DNA of 64,000 nucleotides from NCBI GenBank assembly GCA_949825045.1, contig OX463809.1, positions 1,763,501-1,827,500 on the forward strand, written 5' to 3'. A model generated the notes under the pieces. The model did not search any database. It saw only the letters and a program-made list of their open reading frames with translations, and was not told the origin of the DNA. This DNA is from Argyresthia goedartella (Eukaryota > Arthropoda > Insecta > Lepidoptera > Argyresthiidae). The number at the start of each line of letters is the position of its first letter. Positions within the stretch are counted from its first letter, which is position 1. The translations under genes and the position numbers were made by a program. This document shows positions 49,308 through 60,334 of the stretch, piece after piece.

Positions 49308-50917
49308 TGCCCGATGAGTCGGATGCTGAGTCGCAACCGAAAACTCAGGGCCCCCATGTGATGACCCTGAGTGCGGCCCTGCACCCCTGGGTGGCTGCGT
49401 GCTTGTGGCCCCATTGCCCGCTGAGTCGGATGCTGAGTCGCAACCGAAAACTCAGGGCCCCCCATGTGATGACCCTGAGTGCGGCCCCGCACCCTAGTAC
49501 TACCCTGTGCACGTGGGGACGCTGGCCCCTGAGTTGCGCTCCAAGTCGCAAACGAATTCTCAGGGCCCCATTCCGTATCACCCTGGGTACGGCCCTGTGG
49601 ACGTGGGGACGTTGGCTCCTGAGTTGCGCTCCGAGTCGCAAACGAATTCTCAGGGCCCCATGCCGTGTCACCCTGGGTACGGCCCTGTGGTGGCTGTTGG
49701 CCGGACCGGTTCATGCACAACAGATTGTTGTGGGCCCCACCACAATATCCGCACAATTTTGTGCGCGTGCAGTCCCTAGCCATGTGTGGCCCGAGGCACA
49801 GGAAACACCAGCTCCGCTGCTTGGCCATCCGGCGCCGTCCCTCAACCCTAAGTTCCCCGAACTTATTGCAATCGGCCACAGCATGGCCAATCTGCCTACA
49901 ACATGGGCAGGTCTCACTATGTGGTGTCAATGCACTCACAGTCCCATATGACTGCCGGTTGGTGCGGTCCTTCCTCGTCGGAGGGCCCCTACTCACAGCG
50001 CTCCCTGCAGCTCTCTGTGGCTCCGAAGGATGGGTGACCGTCAACCCCAAATTCTCTGCCCGTCGAGCCTCCTCTTCCAAAAATCCGACCAAGTCGGAGA
50101 AGGCGGGCAGGTCCTCGGCCGACCTCCCGTGAGACTGTTCGAAACGAGTCTGCACGTCAGCGGGTAGTCGGGAAAGTACAATGTACAGCAATAGGTACGA
50201 CCATTCACCAACCGGAAGTCCAAGATTCTCTAGGGCCTTGGTGACGGACAACAACGGTTTCAAAACCTCCGTCTGTATGGCCCCGACCTTGTTCACAACC
50301 GGGATACTAAACAAACGGTTCAGTTGGGCATCGGCCAACCTCCGTTTGTTGTGGTAACGTCTGACCAGCAATTGCCTGGCCGTTTCATAGTTACCCTCCG
50401 TAACTGTCAAATGAGCGACCAGCTCCCTGGGCTCACCCCTCAATGCTGCCACCAGCTGAGCCATTTTGACAGACTTGGTAATGTCCGATCGCATGTGCAC
50501 CAAACTGTCGAACAGATTGATGAAGCTCATCCATTCACCGGACACTCCGTCAAAAGTAGGCATAGTTATAACGGGTAACCTGGTCCCCGATCCCTGATGC
50601 GGCAGAGGCGCCCCAATGTCACCACCATGGCTGGACTCGCGCTGCCTACGTATGTCCGCAGCCCTCTGCGTGATAGCAGCTGCCATCTCCATACACTGGT
50701 CGACATCCCCTAGCAACCGTGACAGCCTGTCAGGTGCGCAACCATCAACTGCTTCCGCCTGCGCGGACAATTCGAGCACCCTGTTGTAGCGTTCCTTAAC
50801 GTCCATAGACCGCTCCAACACCACATCATGCCTATCTAAACGGTCTATCAGACCGTGTGCGGAGGAAAACCATCTGAGCTCCTTAGAAACACCCTTCTGT
50901 ATTTCAGACAACGACAT
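49175..50917 (-). CDS. BEL/Pao gag polyprotein (frameshifted at its end)
   Basis: 580 codons from MSLSEIQKGVSKELRWFSSA. Residues about 120-330 are the DUF1759-type BEL capsid region (MPTFDGVSGEWMSFINLFDS, MAQLVAALRGEPRELV, LLVRRYHNKRRL). Three CCHC-like fingers follow: CRQIGHAVADC, WCFLCLGPHMARDC, CGYCGGAHNNLLC, with KQRSWCFLCL typical of the family. The C-terminal third is a tandem repeat (GRTQGDTAWGPENSFATRSA, GRTQGHHMGGPEFSVATQHP). A one-base loss in one repeat shifts the frame about 490 codons in. The protein would assemble the cytoplasmic particle. Confidence 0.88.
   Translation of the reverse strand: MSLSEIQKGVSKELRWFSSAHGLIDRLDRHDVVLERSMDVKERYNRVLELSAQAEAVDGCAPDRLSRLLGDVDQCMEMAAAITQRAADIRRQRESSHGGDIGAPLPHQGSGTRLPVITMPTFDGVSGEWMSFINLFDSLVHMRSDITKSVKMAQLVAALRGEPRELVAHLTVTEGNYETARQLLVRRYHNKRRLADAQLNRLFSIPVVNKVGAIQTEVLKPLLSVTKALENLGLPVGEWSYLLLYIVLSRLPADVQTRFEQSHGRSAEDLPAFSDLVGFLEEEARRAENLGLTVTHPSEPQRAAGSAVSRGPPTRKDRTNRQSYGTVSALTPHSETCPCCRQIGHAVADCNKFGELRVEGRRRMAKQRSWCFLCLGPHMARDCTRTKLCGYCGGAHNNLLCMNRSGQQPPQGRTQGDTAWGPENSFATRSATQEPTSPRPQGRTQGDTEWGPENSFATWSATQGPASPRAQGSTRVRGRTQGHHMGGPEFSVATQHPTQRAMGPQARSHPGVQGRTQGHHMGALSFRLRLSIRLIGQWGHKHAATQGCRAALRVITWGALSFRLRLSIRLSGTLGVLSRP
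49200..49690 (-). repeat. Tandem repeats in gag 3' end
   Basis: Three units of about 115 bp (each with GAGTCGCAACCGAAAACTCA and GGGCCCC..ATGTGATGACCC) and two related units of about 110 bp (GAGTCGCAAACGAATTCTCA). C-run length differs (six, five, six). Confidence 0.85.
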
Positions 50918-51502
50918 GATCGGAACGATACTTACTCACAATTTGCAGTAACTCAATTATATTGGACCCTCCAGTCTACAACACAAACGAGGGAACCCTA
51001 ATCTATAACTTAAACAATGCTGATTTCCCCAAACAATAGAAACCGAGTTTTATATCTACACAAATTCTGTAAACAACAATTTAGTTTCCCTATATCATAT
51101 AACACACACAGATAGTCAATATTAGTTCAAGTTATAAATTGCTATAAACTGAAAACAATGTCCAAACATTCATTAGCATTACTAGACCACTAATAGATTG
51201 ACTAACTGGTAACTGGTACTTCAATGCAAATTTCAATTCACCTACAATGAACCTAAGTTGAGTACCTACTTTTCTGAGTCACATCTCAGTACAACTGGTC
51301 ATTTAGGGAAAACTATAATATCTGTCTGTCTACTACCAGCAATAGACTTATAGCTTACAATACTACCAATCTATGTGGATACAGGAACAACACCAAGTTA
51401 GCTAATAACCGCCTATACCTACAGATTGATAGTCCCAAATCGTGGGTTCCCGGAGCCCTTGACGGCTGCAAATCTCAGGAAACCACGCTCTTGCTACCAA
51501 AA
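50918..51502 (-). other. BEL/Pao 5' leader
   Basis: Untranslated leader between primer site (51483-51499) and gag. No ORF. Nothing else seen. Confidence 0.7.
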
Positions 51503-52009
51503 TGTTCAGGCCTCTCGGCACCCAATGACCTCGCAGGGGCCCATAGCTACGAGGTAGCGTAGCGATCGGATGCCAAGAAGCAAGAACGTCGGCGATTCAC
51601 CGAGCTAAAGTAAATAGATTCTATCTGACCTGGTTTGTGCTTCGTTCCCGTCAAACTCCTGTCTCTCTGCAAGGCCTGGGTGCACCCTAGGCTCTTCTTG
51701 GTAGACAGGTTCTTCAGCCAACCAGGTATGGCTGGCAGGCCAGCTTCGACGCGCACAGTGTTACGTAAATACGAACTTTATCTGGTTCGGAGAACCACAA
51801 TACACTCAGCTATAAGACAATCCTGAGGGGAGCCCGAATACAATTCCAGATGGCTTACGATTTAATTTCAATGCCCAAAATCAATACGCGTCACATTGCG
51901 GGGGCTTTTCGTCTGTCAGTTGTCAAAAAACTGCTCTGTTGGCAGCAACTGTCAAATTCAAAATGGCCGTTCCGAAACCATCGATCGAGTATCGATTCTG
52001 AATCGAACA
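51503..52009 (-). repeat. BEL/Pao 5' LTR
   Basis: 507 bp; differs from 46835-47341 at two sites noted (CTACGAGG versus CTATGAGG; TGGTTTGTG versus TGGTCTGTG). Confidence 0.95.
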
Positions 52010-53860
52010 CATCCCATAGACTAGAGACGTATATGAAAAAGTTAGATATAAATTTGCCAGTACCGGATTTTGATGAACAGAACCCAAACAAAATCTACTC
52101 AGACTTCTTCAACATTATTCAGACAGAATTCAATAAAGTTTTTAAATTAAAGAAAGTCAGTGACTACAACGGTAAATCTAAATTTAATGACTGAGCAACG
52201 TTTGGAATTCGTAAAAGTAGAAATATCTTATATGACCTTTATGAACAAAAAACCTATAATTTTGATCGAAAATTTCATGATTATGTTAAAAAATATTCCA
52301 AAACTTTCAAGTTGGTTTGTAGAACTGCAAAACTTTACACATTAATAGAAAAATTCAAAATTCAAATAGTAGAATGAAAACAGTTTGGCAAATAATAAAC
52401 CGCGAAACTGGCAAATTTATACCAAGGGAAAATGATTTCTGCCTAAAGATAGGTGATGATGTTGTTAAATCCAGCGCTGATGTTGCTCGAGCTTTTGAAA
52501 CATTCTTCACCACTGTACCCTAACTCACAAGAGACCGTCTAAATTCATCTCCATATGAAGCAGAGACTTTATTAAAAAATAACACTAGCGTCAGTAATGT
52601 ATATTTAAAATTTCATCATGTATATCCCCAGGACATTGTCAAAAGGTTTAAATTACTTAACTTAAAAAATACGGAAGACCTGTGGGGTATATCAGTCAAA
52701 ATCATTGGTTCAGTAATTCTTATATATTCAATAAATGTGTTGACGATGGGGCTTTCCCAGACCTCATGAAACACAATAAACTGATACCTCTGTTCAAGTC
52801 GGGAGGTAAGGGTGATCCTTCAAATTTCAGACCAATATCTGTTCTTCCAACACTAAGTAAAATATTTGAAAAGATTATACTCAATAAAATGCTCTCACAC
52901 TTCAACCGTACAAAACAACTCCACGCCAAACAATACGGTTTCACTTGGGGTAAATCGACTACGGATGCAGGTATTACCCTTATATCTCATATTTATTCTG
53001 CATGGGAGGCCGCACAGGATGCTATCGGTGTTTTTTGCGACCTGTCAAAGGCGTTTGATTGTGTTGATCATAATACGCTTATAATTAAATTAAATCATTA
53101 CGGAGTTAGAAATAAAGCGTTGGATCTACTAAGATTTACAGTGGAATTCAAAAGGCAGAAGTAAACGGCGTTAAATCTGATGGAGCGGGTGTAAAAATTG
53201 GCGTTCCACAAGGTTCCATATTAGGCCCTTTCTTATTCCTGGTATATATTAATGATCTGCCTTTCATGGTGGAGAAATTAACTGACATAGTGTTGTTTGC
53301 TGATGATACTTCAATGGTCTTCAAAATTGAAAGACAAAAAGGAGATTTTGATGATGTTAATGGTGTATTGTCTTTAACCTTGAATTGGTTCACAGTTAAC
53401 AATTTATTGTTAAACGCTGGTAAAACCAAGTGTATCAAATTCTCACTTCCAAATGTCAGGCAAGTTGAGACCAGTTTAGTGTTAGACAACAGCACGTTAG
53501 AATTAGTAAATGATGTGAAGTTTCTTGGAATAACTATTGATAGAAAATTGCAGTGGGGACCCCACATAGATAAATTAGCTGGTAAATTAAGTTCTGCGGC
53601 TAACGCTGTTAGGAACATCAGACAAAGCATGGATGTGGCTACATCTAAGCTAGTATATTTTAGTTACTTTCATAATATCATGTCCTATGGTATCTTGTTG
53701 TGGGGGAAAGCAGCGGATATTCAAACTATTTTTATTTTACAGAAAAGAGCTTTTCGAGCAATTTATAATTTAAAACGAACAGACTCCTTAAGAGAGCTTT
53801 TTAAAGAAATTGACATATTAACTGTGGCTAGTCAATTTATTTTCGAAAATATAATGTATG
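52010..53860 (+). pseudogene. LINE-A ORF2 connector and reverse transcriptase
   Basis: Resumes in frame after the BEL insertion: LETYMKKLDINLPVPDFDEQ, DFFNIIQTEFNKVF. Frameshifts follow at about 52190 and 52500. RT blocks: DLMKHNKLIPLFKSGGKGDP, NFRPISVLPTLSKIFEKIIL, CDLSKAFDCVDHNTL, VPQGSILGPFLFLVYINDLP (split by a stop/frame change near 53160) and the intact LFADDTSMV catalytic motif, then KFLGITIDRKLQWGPHIDKL and ILQKRAFRAIYNLKRTDSL. Jockey-group enzyme, inactive because of several frame breaks and the insertions. It is cut by MITE M1 at 53861. Confidence 0.9.
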
Positions 53861-54192
53861 TGTTGCAGGCAATTTGTATGATTCAGCATTTTACAAACGG
53901 CGTAGTCCGTTTACAAACGCGCGCTGCTATTGCCGAAGGCAAATTGACACTCCTTTATGTTTTTAGTATGTTTTGTTGTTCTTACATGTTCAACCTAACA
54001 CGAAGGATAAACGAGGCTTCGCTTCGCTCACCCTCTTTAACCTTCACCTAAGCTACCGCAGCGTTTTGCCCTGAGAATTTGCTATTTTAATTTCAATTTG
54101 CAATTTGCCTTCGGCATATTACATAGCAGCGCGCGTTTGTAAACGGACGACGCCGTTTGTAAAATGTGGAATTTTACAATTTGCCTGCCACA
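53861..54192. mobile_element. MITE M1, copy b, inside LINE-A
   Basis: 332 bp with about 95-bp inverted ends (TGTTGCAGGCAATTTGTATG; right end complement TGTGGCAGGCAAATTGTAAA), flanked by the 4-bp duplication TATG (53857-53860, 54193-54196). The LINE-A copy at 32921-33781 lacks it. Opposite orientation to copy a (7957-8294). Confidence 0.9.
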
Positions 54193-54717
54193 TATGTACG
54201 CAAGAACCTTCCAACATTTACCAAACTTAGCGATAGCTGCAATGTTAACCTAAGAAATAATCACAGACTGTGTGCCGAAGACTCGCGAAGGTTAGCAATT
54301 CTTTCAAGGGTCAGTGCATTCTCTACTATAATAAGATACCTCTGGAGATTTTGAAATTGCCATTTGAGCAATTTAAAAAGCATGTTAAAGCGACTTTGTC
54401 GAAAAAGGGATATTACAATGTTCGAGATTACTTAAATGACAGGACTGTATGGGGTTAATCTAGTTCAACACAGACCTCGCTGTTAATAATTTTGTAATTA
54501 TTTAATATTGCCTGCTTATTAAATTAAAAAAATCATAATTGTATTAGTTAAGCACAACCTATTTTTAAAAGAGATCTAAAAATCAATCTGTAGGAGTTTC
54601 TAGGCCCTTCTTCTCCCACAGTGGTCCAATGTAGAGAAGAGGCAAAAAATGACGTTTGCTAAGTATATGTAAATATCTACAGTAATAAAGTACTTTGACT
54701 TTGACTTTGACTTTATT
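54193..54717 (+). pseudogene. LINE-A ORF2 end and 3' UTR
   Basis: NSFKGQCILYYNKIPLEILK, FKKHVKATLSKKGYYNVRDY and LNDRTVWG, then stop at 54458. The 3' UTR has AAAAGAGATCTAAAAATCAA, TCCCACAGTGGTCCAATGTA and ends in TTTGACTTTGACTTTGACTT at 54717, the reference LINE-A tail. Confidence 0.85.
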
Positions 54718-55020
54718 AGTTTATTATACGGTTTATTCATATTGTTACGTTGTATTTAAGTAATTAATTGTGTATGCAGTCTATTTTTAGCAATTAGGGT
54801 TATCAGTAAAATATTGTTTGTAGTATATAGGTATATTACTCGTAGTATTTATAGAGATTTATTGTACGCGCAGGTCTTCCCCCGCTCAACCATCACATTT
54901 CCTACCATCTTGGTTTGCTGAAAGAAATCTCTTTTGAGAGATAAGCTCGCCTTTGTACATGTTTTTTTCTATTATAAGTTATCTGTATCACTGTTTTATG
55001 TAGTACAATAAAGAAATTAC
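54718..55020 (+). repeat. Tail-B, long copy
   Basis: TTTATTATACGGTTTATTCA, CAGGTCTTCCCCCGCTCAAC, GGTTTGCTGAAAGAAATCTC, AGCTCGCCTTTGTACATG and ACAATAAAGAAAT; collinear with 3000-3305. Confidence 0.7.
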
Positions 55021-55299
55021 GAAAATAAAGAAATTACTACCATGAAACGTCGATTTTTCCTCACAGCTGTATTTTGACTACCTACAACAGAGAAATACAT
55101 AATTAGATAGGGTATAAGGTCATAAAATCGGATAAAAGCATCAATACATGTGTTCACTTTTAATTTCAAAGCTCTAGACATAATACTCGACAAGTTATCC
55201 ATCATTTAGTAAGTATTTAGTAAGTAGTACCTCATCATGTGGTCCAATGGCATTCATAGTCTTCTCTTAGTTGTACAATGCCCGCCCTCCCACGATAGG

Positions 55300-55625
55300 C
55301 TTCCGTGATGTTAATCAACCCTTTATTAAGATCTAACAGACTCTATCAAATTCAGAATTTCGGGATCCGGTTTATCTTCGGGCTGCGCAAATTCGACCAT
55401 GTTTCTCAATATCGAAAAGAGTTGGGGTGGCTTCCGATTCGTCTTCGCCGACTCTCATATTCTTCCTTATCTTTTAAATATATTGAAAAATCCGCGATCT
55501 GAGACCGCTTTGAGTACCTATCTCTTCAGGAGATCGGCACCGGATACATCTGAAGGTCTCATTCTTAGCTACTCCATAACACCTCCGTATATGAGGTCCT
55601 TCAGGTTGCAGGCGGTCCGACTATA
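55300..55625 (+). pseudogene. LINE-B 3' fragment
   Basis: RLYQIQNFGIRFIFGLRKFD, YRKELGWLPIRLRRLSYS and, in another frame, FRLQAVRL match LINE-B C-terminal blocks (LQNLGIRFVFGLRKYD, RRELKWLPIRLRRDS). Multiple frame breaks. Confidence 0.7.
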
Positions 55626-55629
55626 AGAT

Positions 55630-56660
55630 AAGAGTACTTTTCACTTTCAAATAATAGGTAAAAGAGCACTTCCTCTCTCTTTTGTGATAGGTAATTGTAG
55701 TACGTACCTATATTATTATTATATGTAAACTATATCTACAGGTTTATGCCTGTATTGGTACTTATTTATAGTTTGATATATATGGGTATGTATTTTATTA
55801 TCCATATTTTATAGATATTTAATTTACTTATATATACCTAGTCGGTCCATAAGTTCTGTCACAAATATTTTGCCGCATAGTAAATAATACCAAGTTTTAT
55901 TTTATTTAATACTATATACGGTTTGATAGCTCATTAAATACTGATAAATTAGAACGATTATTGGATTTAAATGCTTAAAGCCATATTACACAAATGCTAG
56001 TTTCTTCAGAGATTTTGCACTTTTTTACCCAATCAAAAATACGGACGTGATTCACTTTATCTTTTTTCCATGACTCTTAAAACCTTTCAAACTTACGTGA
56101 GATTTTAGTCAGAACCCTCCCTGAACCCGTTACCTTCATTTTGAAGCATAAGATAACTAAGTCTGGGTAAAACTAATTTTCATATTCACATTTTACGTAG
56201 TGTACTTGTTGCCCACAAGATCATTTTTATACGTTTTTTCTGAAAACGTAGTAAGTACGTAAAGTTCTCTTTGGGAGCAGTTGGAACTGAAAGCTAACAG
56301 AAAATCAAATGCTAGTTGTTAAGCATGGTCTAAAATCGAGGTTTCAGAATAAATAAAAAAGCCTTGTTGGTTATCTGGAACACTGTTTTTTTATTAAATT
56401 TGTGGTAAGTGGTATTTTTGTCAGTTGCGGCGTGTTTTGGGTTCGCGATTGTCTCAAGTTATAAGGTTTTTTGTCATATTGCGATAATCGTACAAAATGT
56501 ATTGTATTGCAATTTGATTCGTATAAAATAAGCTTTTTAATCATGTATAATACGAATAAGAAAAAGTTTATTGCTGTGTTTTATCTATCAAAAACCTTGT
56601 GACAGAACTTAAGGACCGACTAATTATATTTTATTATAGATGAGATATTGTAACCTGCCT
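55630..56660. other. Nothing recognised
   Basis: About 1 kb of AT-rich sequence. AGTCGGTCCATAAGTTCTGT at 55846 and ACAGAACTTAAGGACCGACT at 56605 are near-perfect inverted repeats about 770 bp apart, suggesting a further non-autonomous DNA element (see findings). Confidence 0.5.
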
Positions 56661-56689
56661 CCCCTTTCATGATGAGTTTTCCTTTCATG

Positions 56690-56770
56690 CCTTGGTTTGC
56701 TGGAAGAAATCTCTTTTTAGAGATAAGCTCGCCATTATACATATGTTTTCGCGTATTGTATCTTTTTAAT
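56690..56770 (+). repeat. Tail-B fragment
   Basis: CTTGGTTTGCTGGAAGAAAT, then AGAGATAAGCTCGCC. Confidence 0.6.
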
Positions 56771-56884
56771 AACTGTGTTATTTTATATAATTATATATAA
56801 TTTAAAAACATCAAGCGAAAACAGTCAAAAGATTAATATGAAATGCCGACCTATGTATTTCACTATTTTCCCCCATGTGTTATA

Positions 56885-58281
56885 TCCATGATGGGCTACT
56901 TATTTGATCAATGCGTCTCTCTCGGTGTCTACCCTGATGTTCTCAAGATGATCAACCAATGTATAAAAGAAAAGGTGAAATGCACTTACTAAAATGCTAT
57001 CGGCCGATCTCATGAATACCAACTGTCTCCAAGGCATTTGAAGAGTGATGCAATATTTCATAAAAAACAACATACTTAACAAACAACAATACGCATACCA
57101 GCCTGCGAAGTCCACCACTGACGCGACCCGTGACGTAGTAAGTAGGCTCATGAATGACCCACCCGGAAGATCGGCGACAGGTTGCAGTTATATTCTGTGA
57201 CCTGTCACGAGCTTTTGAGCTGGTAAATCACTCTCTTCTACTAAAAAAACTACAGCATTATGGAATCGGAGGATGCTTCTACTAAACAGTAGAATCATTT
57301 CTGAACGGCCGTAAGCAGATCACCTTCGTTCGCGACGAAAGGTCGGAGCTGGAGCTGATTGGTGACAGCGCGGTGCCGCAGGGATCCGTTATGGGCAACT
57401 ATTTATTTCTGGTCCTGGTAAATGACATCTCCTCTGCCTCCAGTGAAGCTGAGTATGTGATGTTTGCAGATGATACCAGTGTCATTGTCGCAGCTGACAA
57501 GTACTGCATGTTCAAAAACAAACTGAACCAAGTAATGTCTTAAATTTCAAACTGGTTCAATGCAAATGGAATGCAACTAAATGTTCATAAAACAAATCTG
57601 ATGCATTTTCAACTGCGAAAGGCCGGACCACTCCGCCTAGATGTCATGTGTAATGGCGTTCCCGTTCCACAGGTTGAGAAGGTAAAGTACTTGGGCTTCA
57701 TTATCGACTCTGCACTAACCTGGTCCCCTCATATCGATGCTTCGTGCGCCCGAATCTCTCCAGCGTGTCATGCACTGCGACAACGGGGTCTTACAATAGA
57801 TAATATATTAATGGCCTATTACGGATACTTCAACTCCATACTAAACTACGGGATTGACCTCTGGGCAACAGCTGCAAACAGAGACAAGGTATTTATTATG
57901 CAAAAGCGAGCAATCAGAATCATTGCAGGTAAACCGCGAGATTGGCCTGCACAAGAACTCTTCAGGAAGTATAAGATCCTCACACTGCCGAGCATGTACA
58001 TACTGGAGGTAGCTAGCTACGTTAGAAGCAACTTAAGCATGTTCCCCACAAACCATGACCGTCATAATGTGAAGAACACCAGACAGAGAGACAAACTCTA
58101 TTTACCAAAAAGAAGACTGGCGAGATCTGACAGGTGCCTAAATGTTATGGGTCCTAAAATATATAATTCGCTACCCTCTGAAATTAAACAAGTAGGTAGT
58201 GATGCCATATTTTTAAAACGACTGAAAGACCAGCTGATGAAGAGAACCTTCTACAGCATTGACGGTTTCTTTCGGACGTGA
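56885..58281 (+). pseudogene. LINE-D (Jockey-type) reverse transcriptase, 3' half
   Basis: Up to 57541 the RT is broken (SVTCHELLSW-type frame; VPQGSVMGNYLFLVLVNDIS, VMFADDTSVIVAADKY). From 57571 a 236-codon ORF is open: MQLNVHKTNLMHFQLRKAGP, VKYLGFIIDSALTWSPHIDA, YGIDLWATAANRDKVFIMQK, RAIRIIAGKPRDWPAQELFR and MGPKIYNSLPSEIKQVG. It is the same block order as LINE-A but clearly diverged. A 5'-truncated, inactive copy followed within 80 bp by a piggyBac MITE. Confidence 0.8.
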
Positions 58282-58356
58282 CTTGTATCATCAAACTATT
58301 TTATTTTTAAATCCAAAACTCCTGTATGTACCTAAACATGAAATTAATTTTATTAA

Positions 58357-59159
58357 CCTTTAACTGGTGACAAGGGGTCTTACAGGCCCAGCGGCGTCAG
58401 TAAAACAACATTTTGGCACCTTCTCCGGGTTTCCTTGGGCTCATCACCTGAGTAGCTTCGAGTTTACTTGCGTCCATGCCGTAGAAGGGGATAGCTGTGT
58501 CGGACAGGCTCAAATCGGTAAGTTACACTGGCGTAAAGTTCGGCAGGGGTCTCTCAGACCCCATGTCACCACTTACGTAATTTTTTACGTAATTTTGTTG
58601 TATTGTTGTTTCACATTTTTAACCGAGAACAATCAAAACTCCAGGAAAGCAGGAGCCAGTTGTCTTCCTCGATAAAAGCGCCAATCAAATTACCAGTTTG
58701 AATCGTGTCCGAAACATGTGTGCTTGCAGTGTGCAAAAAAATTATGCCCAGACTGCATATAAAAATTGGCAAAGTTCGACCATGGTCAATTTCGTGAAAA
58801 TACACTTTTGATTTTAGTTTTTTTTTTCTTAATTCATTATTACTTCAATATTATAGAAAAAAGTGTTTTTTTGTCAAAATATGTTGATTAATTTTTTGCT
58901 TATGTAATTTGTGATCTCATCTCTAGTTTTTCGATTGTTAAGACGACATACATTAAAATTGCAAGATCGTAACAAAAAAATATATTCAGAATATAGTTAT
59001 TTGTTTTATTTTATCCATTTATATATGATAACACAGTTTTTACATACTCTGGCTAGCTACCACACTTAATTTTTATGATTTATACTAGATACCGCAGTGG
59101 GCCTCTCAGTCCCCTCGTCACCAGTTACGTTACACAAACACCATGTCACCAGTCAAAGG
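58357..59159. mobile_element. piggyBac-type MITE in TTAA
   Basis: 803 bp flanked by TTAA at 58353-58356 and 59160-59163. Ends CCTTTAACTGGTGAC and, inverted, CCTTTGACTGGTGAC (one mismatch). Internal repeats of the end (GGGTCTCTCAGACCCCATGT, CTCAGTCCCCTCGTCACCAG) echo the termini. TTAA and CCTTT ends are the piggyBac signature. No transposase gene. Confidence 0.88.
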
Positions 59160-59320
59160 TTAATATTAAAATGTAACTAATTATATTAACTAATGGCATT
59201 CAATGATAAAATGACATAAAAATTTACAAATTACCAATAAATACATACTTACTTACTGTTCAATTAAGAATTATGAATTTAAGCTAAAAGGAGATAGGTA
59301 AATTCAAAACCAATGACGAA

Positions 59321-59470
59321 CTCTATGGCGAAGCGGTTGTGGCCCTGCCTACCATGCAAGAGGTCCCGGGTTCGATCCCCGGCTGGGGTAAAGGAAAACA
59401 AAACCTGATCTTGTATGTTTATATGTATGTGACGTCGCTGTTTCTGGTACCCACGACACAGGGTATTGGT
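59321..59470 (+). repeat. SINE-2, best-preserved copy
   Basis: GGCGAAGCGGTTGTGGCCCT (A-box side), GGTCCCGGGTTCGATCCCCG (B box, consensus GGTTCGATCC) and body GTGACGTCGCTGTTTCTGGT, CCCACGACACAGGGTATT. Confidence 0.75.
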
Positions 59471-59479
59471 TAATAAGGT

Positions 59480-60330
59480 TTAAAAAGAAAGCATCCATAG
59501 ATCCAAAAATTACAATGACCTTCATATCGCCATCGCTGCTGCATTGGGCTAGCCCCCTGTCATGCAGAATGGAGTATTGAATATCTGGCTCAATGTGGGC
59601 ATAAGTGTGCCTCTGCCGTCCCCTACGGGGAAAGGCTTGACGCTTTTTTTTTCTTTTTATCCTTCTCTGATCACAAACGGTTTCTCACTATGGAAGATCA
59701 TGGCTCCATGCATAACATATTCACGTAGTATTTCATCATAATCCCCCACCTCATCCACTGAGTTTCGTCATGTAAAAAATGTGAAGGTATATATATATAT
59801 ATTGAGAATTAACGTTAAACGTGACATAAAAACAACAAATAATAGTAAATCGTTAATTAAATATATAACGAAACTATTCTCACCAACAAATATTAAGTGA
59901 GTAATTCACAGAGTACATTATTATTAGTCTTGATATAAAGACATCAGTCTGCCTTTACGGTCAGCGCCTCTGGCGGCGAGTGAAAGAACAAGTCTAACAA
60001 AAACATACATATAGCTATTCCATAAACTAACTATACATAGCTGTACCAGTGTAATATAGGAAGGAAACCTACAATCATCAATCTTCAAATTGAGTTTATA
60101 TTGATGACCACTTAAGATTATTTGTGTGGACATCATACAAACTTAATTTGGAAAAAGATGATTGTAGGCTTCGTTTATTTTCATTGATTTTTGGTAAACT
60201 AAAATAAACAAATGGGGTGATAATTCAATAACTTTTAATTTATGAGTATCACATTTTATATAATTAAAATCAACATATATTGCAATTATAAATTTTATAA
60301 TAATTATACTGGTGTATGCACTGTAGGAAC
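59480..60330. other. Nothing recognised
   Basis: AT-rich spacer. AACCTACAATCAT (60067) and ATGATTGTAGGCTT (60159) form a loose inverted pair. No gene. Confidence 0.35.
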
Positions 60331-60334
60331 GGCA

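Larger units (their letters stand above)
46835..52009 (-). mobile_element. BEL/Pao LTR retrotransposon, internally deleted
   Basis: 5175 bp. LTRs of 507 bp each, starting TGTTC and ending GAACA, differ at only two positions that I could find. Target repeats TATCC (left) and CATCC (right) are 4/5 identical; the LINE-A frame reads through when the element and one repeat are removed. Minus orientation: primer site TGGTAGCAAGAGCGTGG 3 nt inside the right LTR (51483-51499), gag, protease, RNase H, integrase. The RT domain is missing. Young insertion, necessarily mobilised by another copy. Confidence 0.92.

Noticed and set aside
49154..50132. Plus-strand ORFs over the gag repeats, up to 265 codons
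   Set aside because: Antisense to gag; openness follows from GC-rich tandem repeats.
59336..59395. tRNA gene candidate
   Set aside because: B box is good, but the sequence does not fold into a full cloverleaf and the same block recurs as part of SINE-2.
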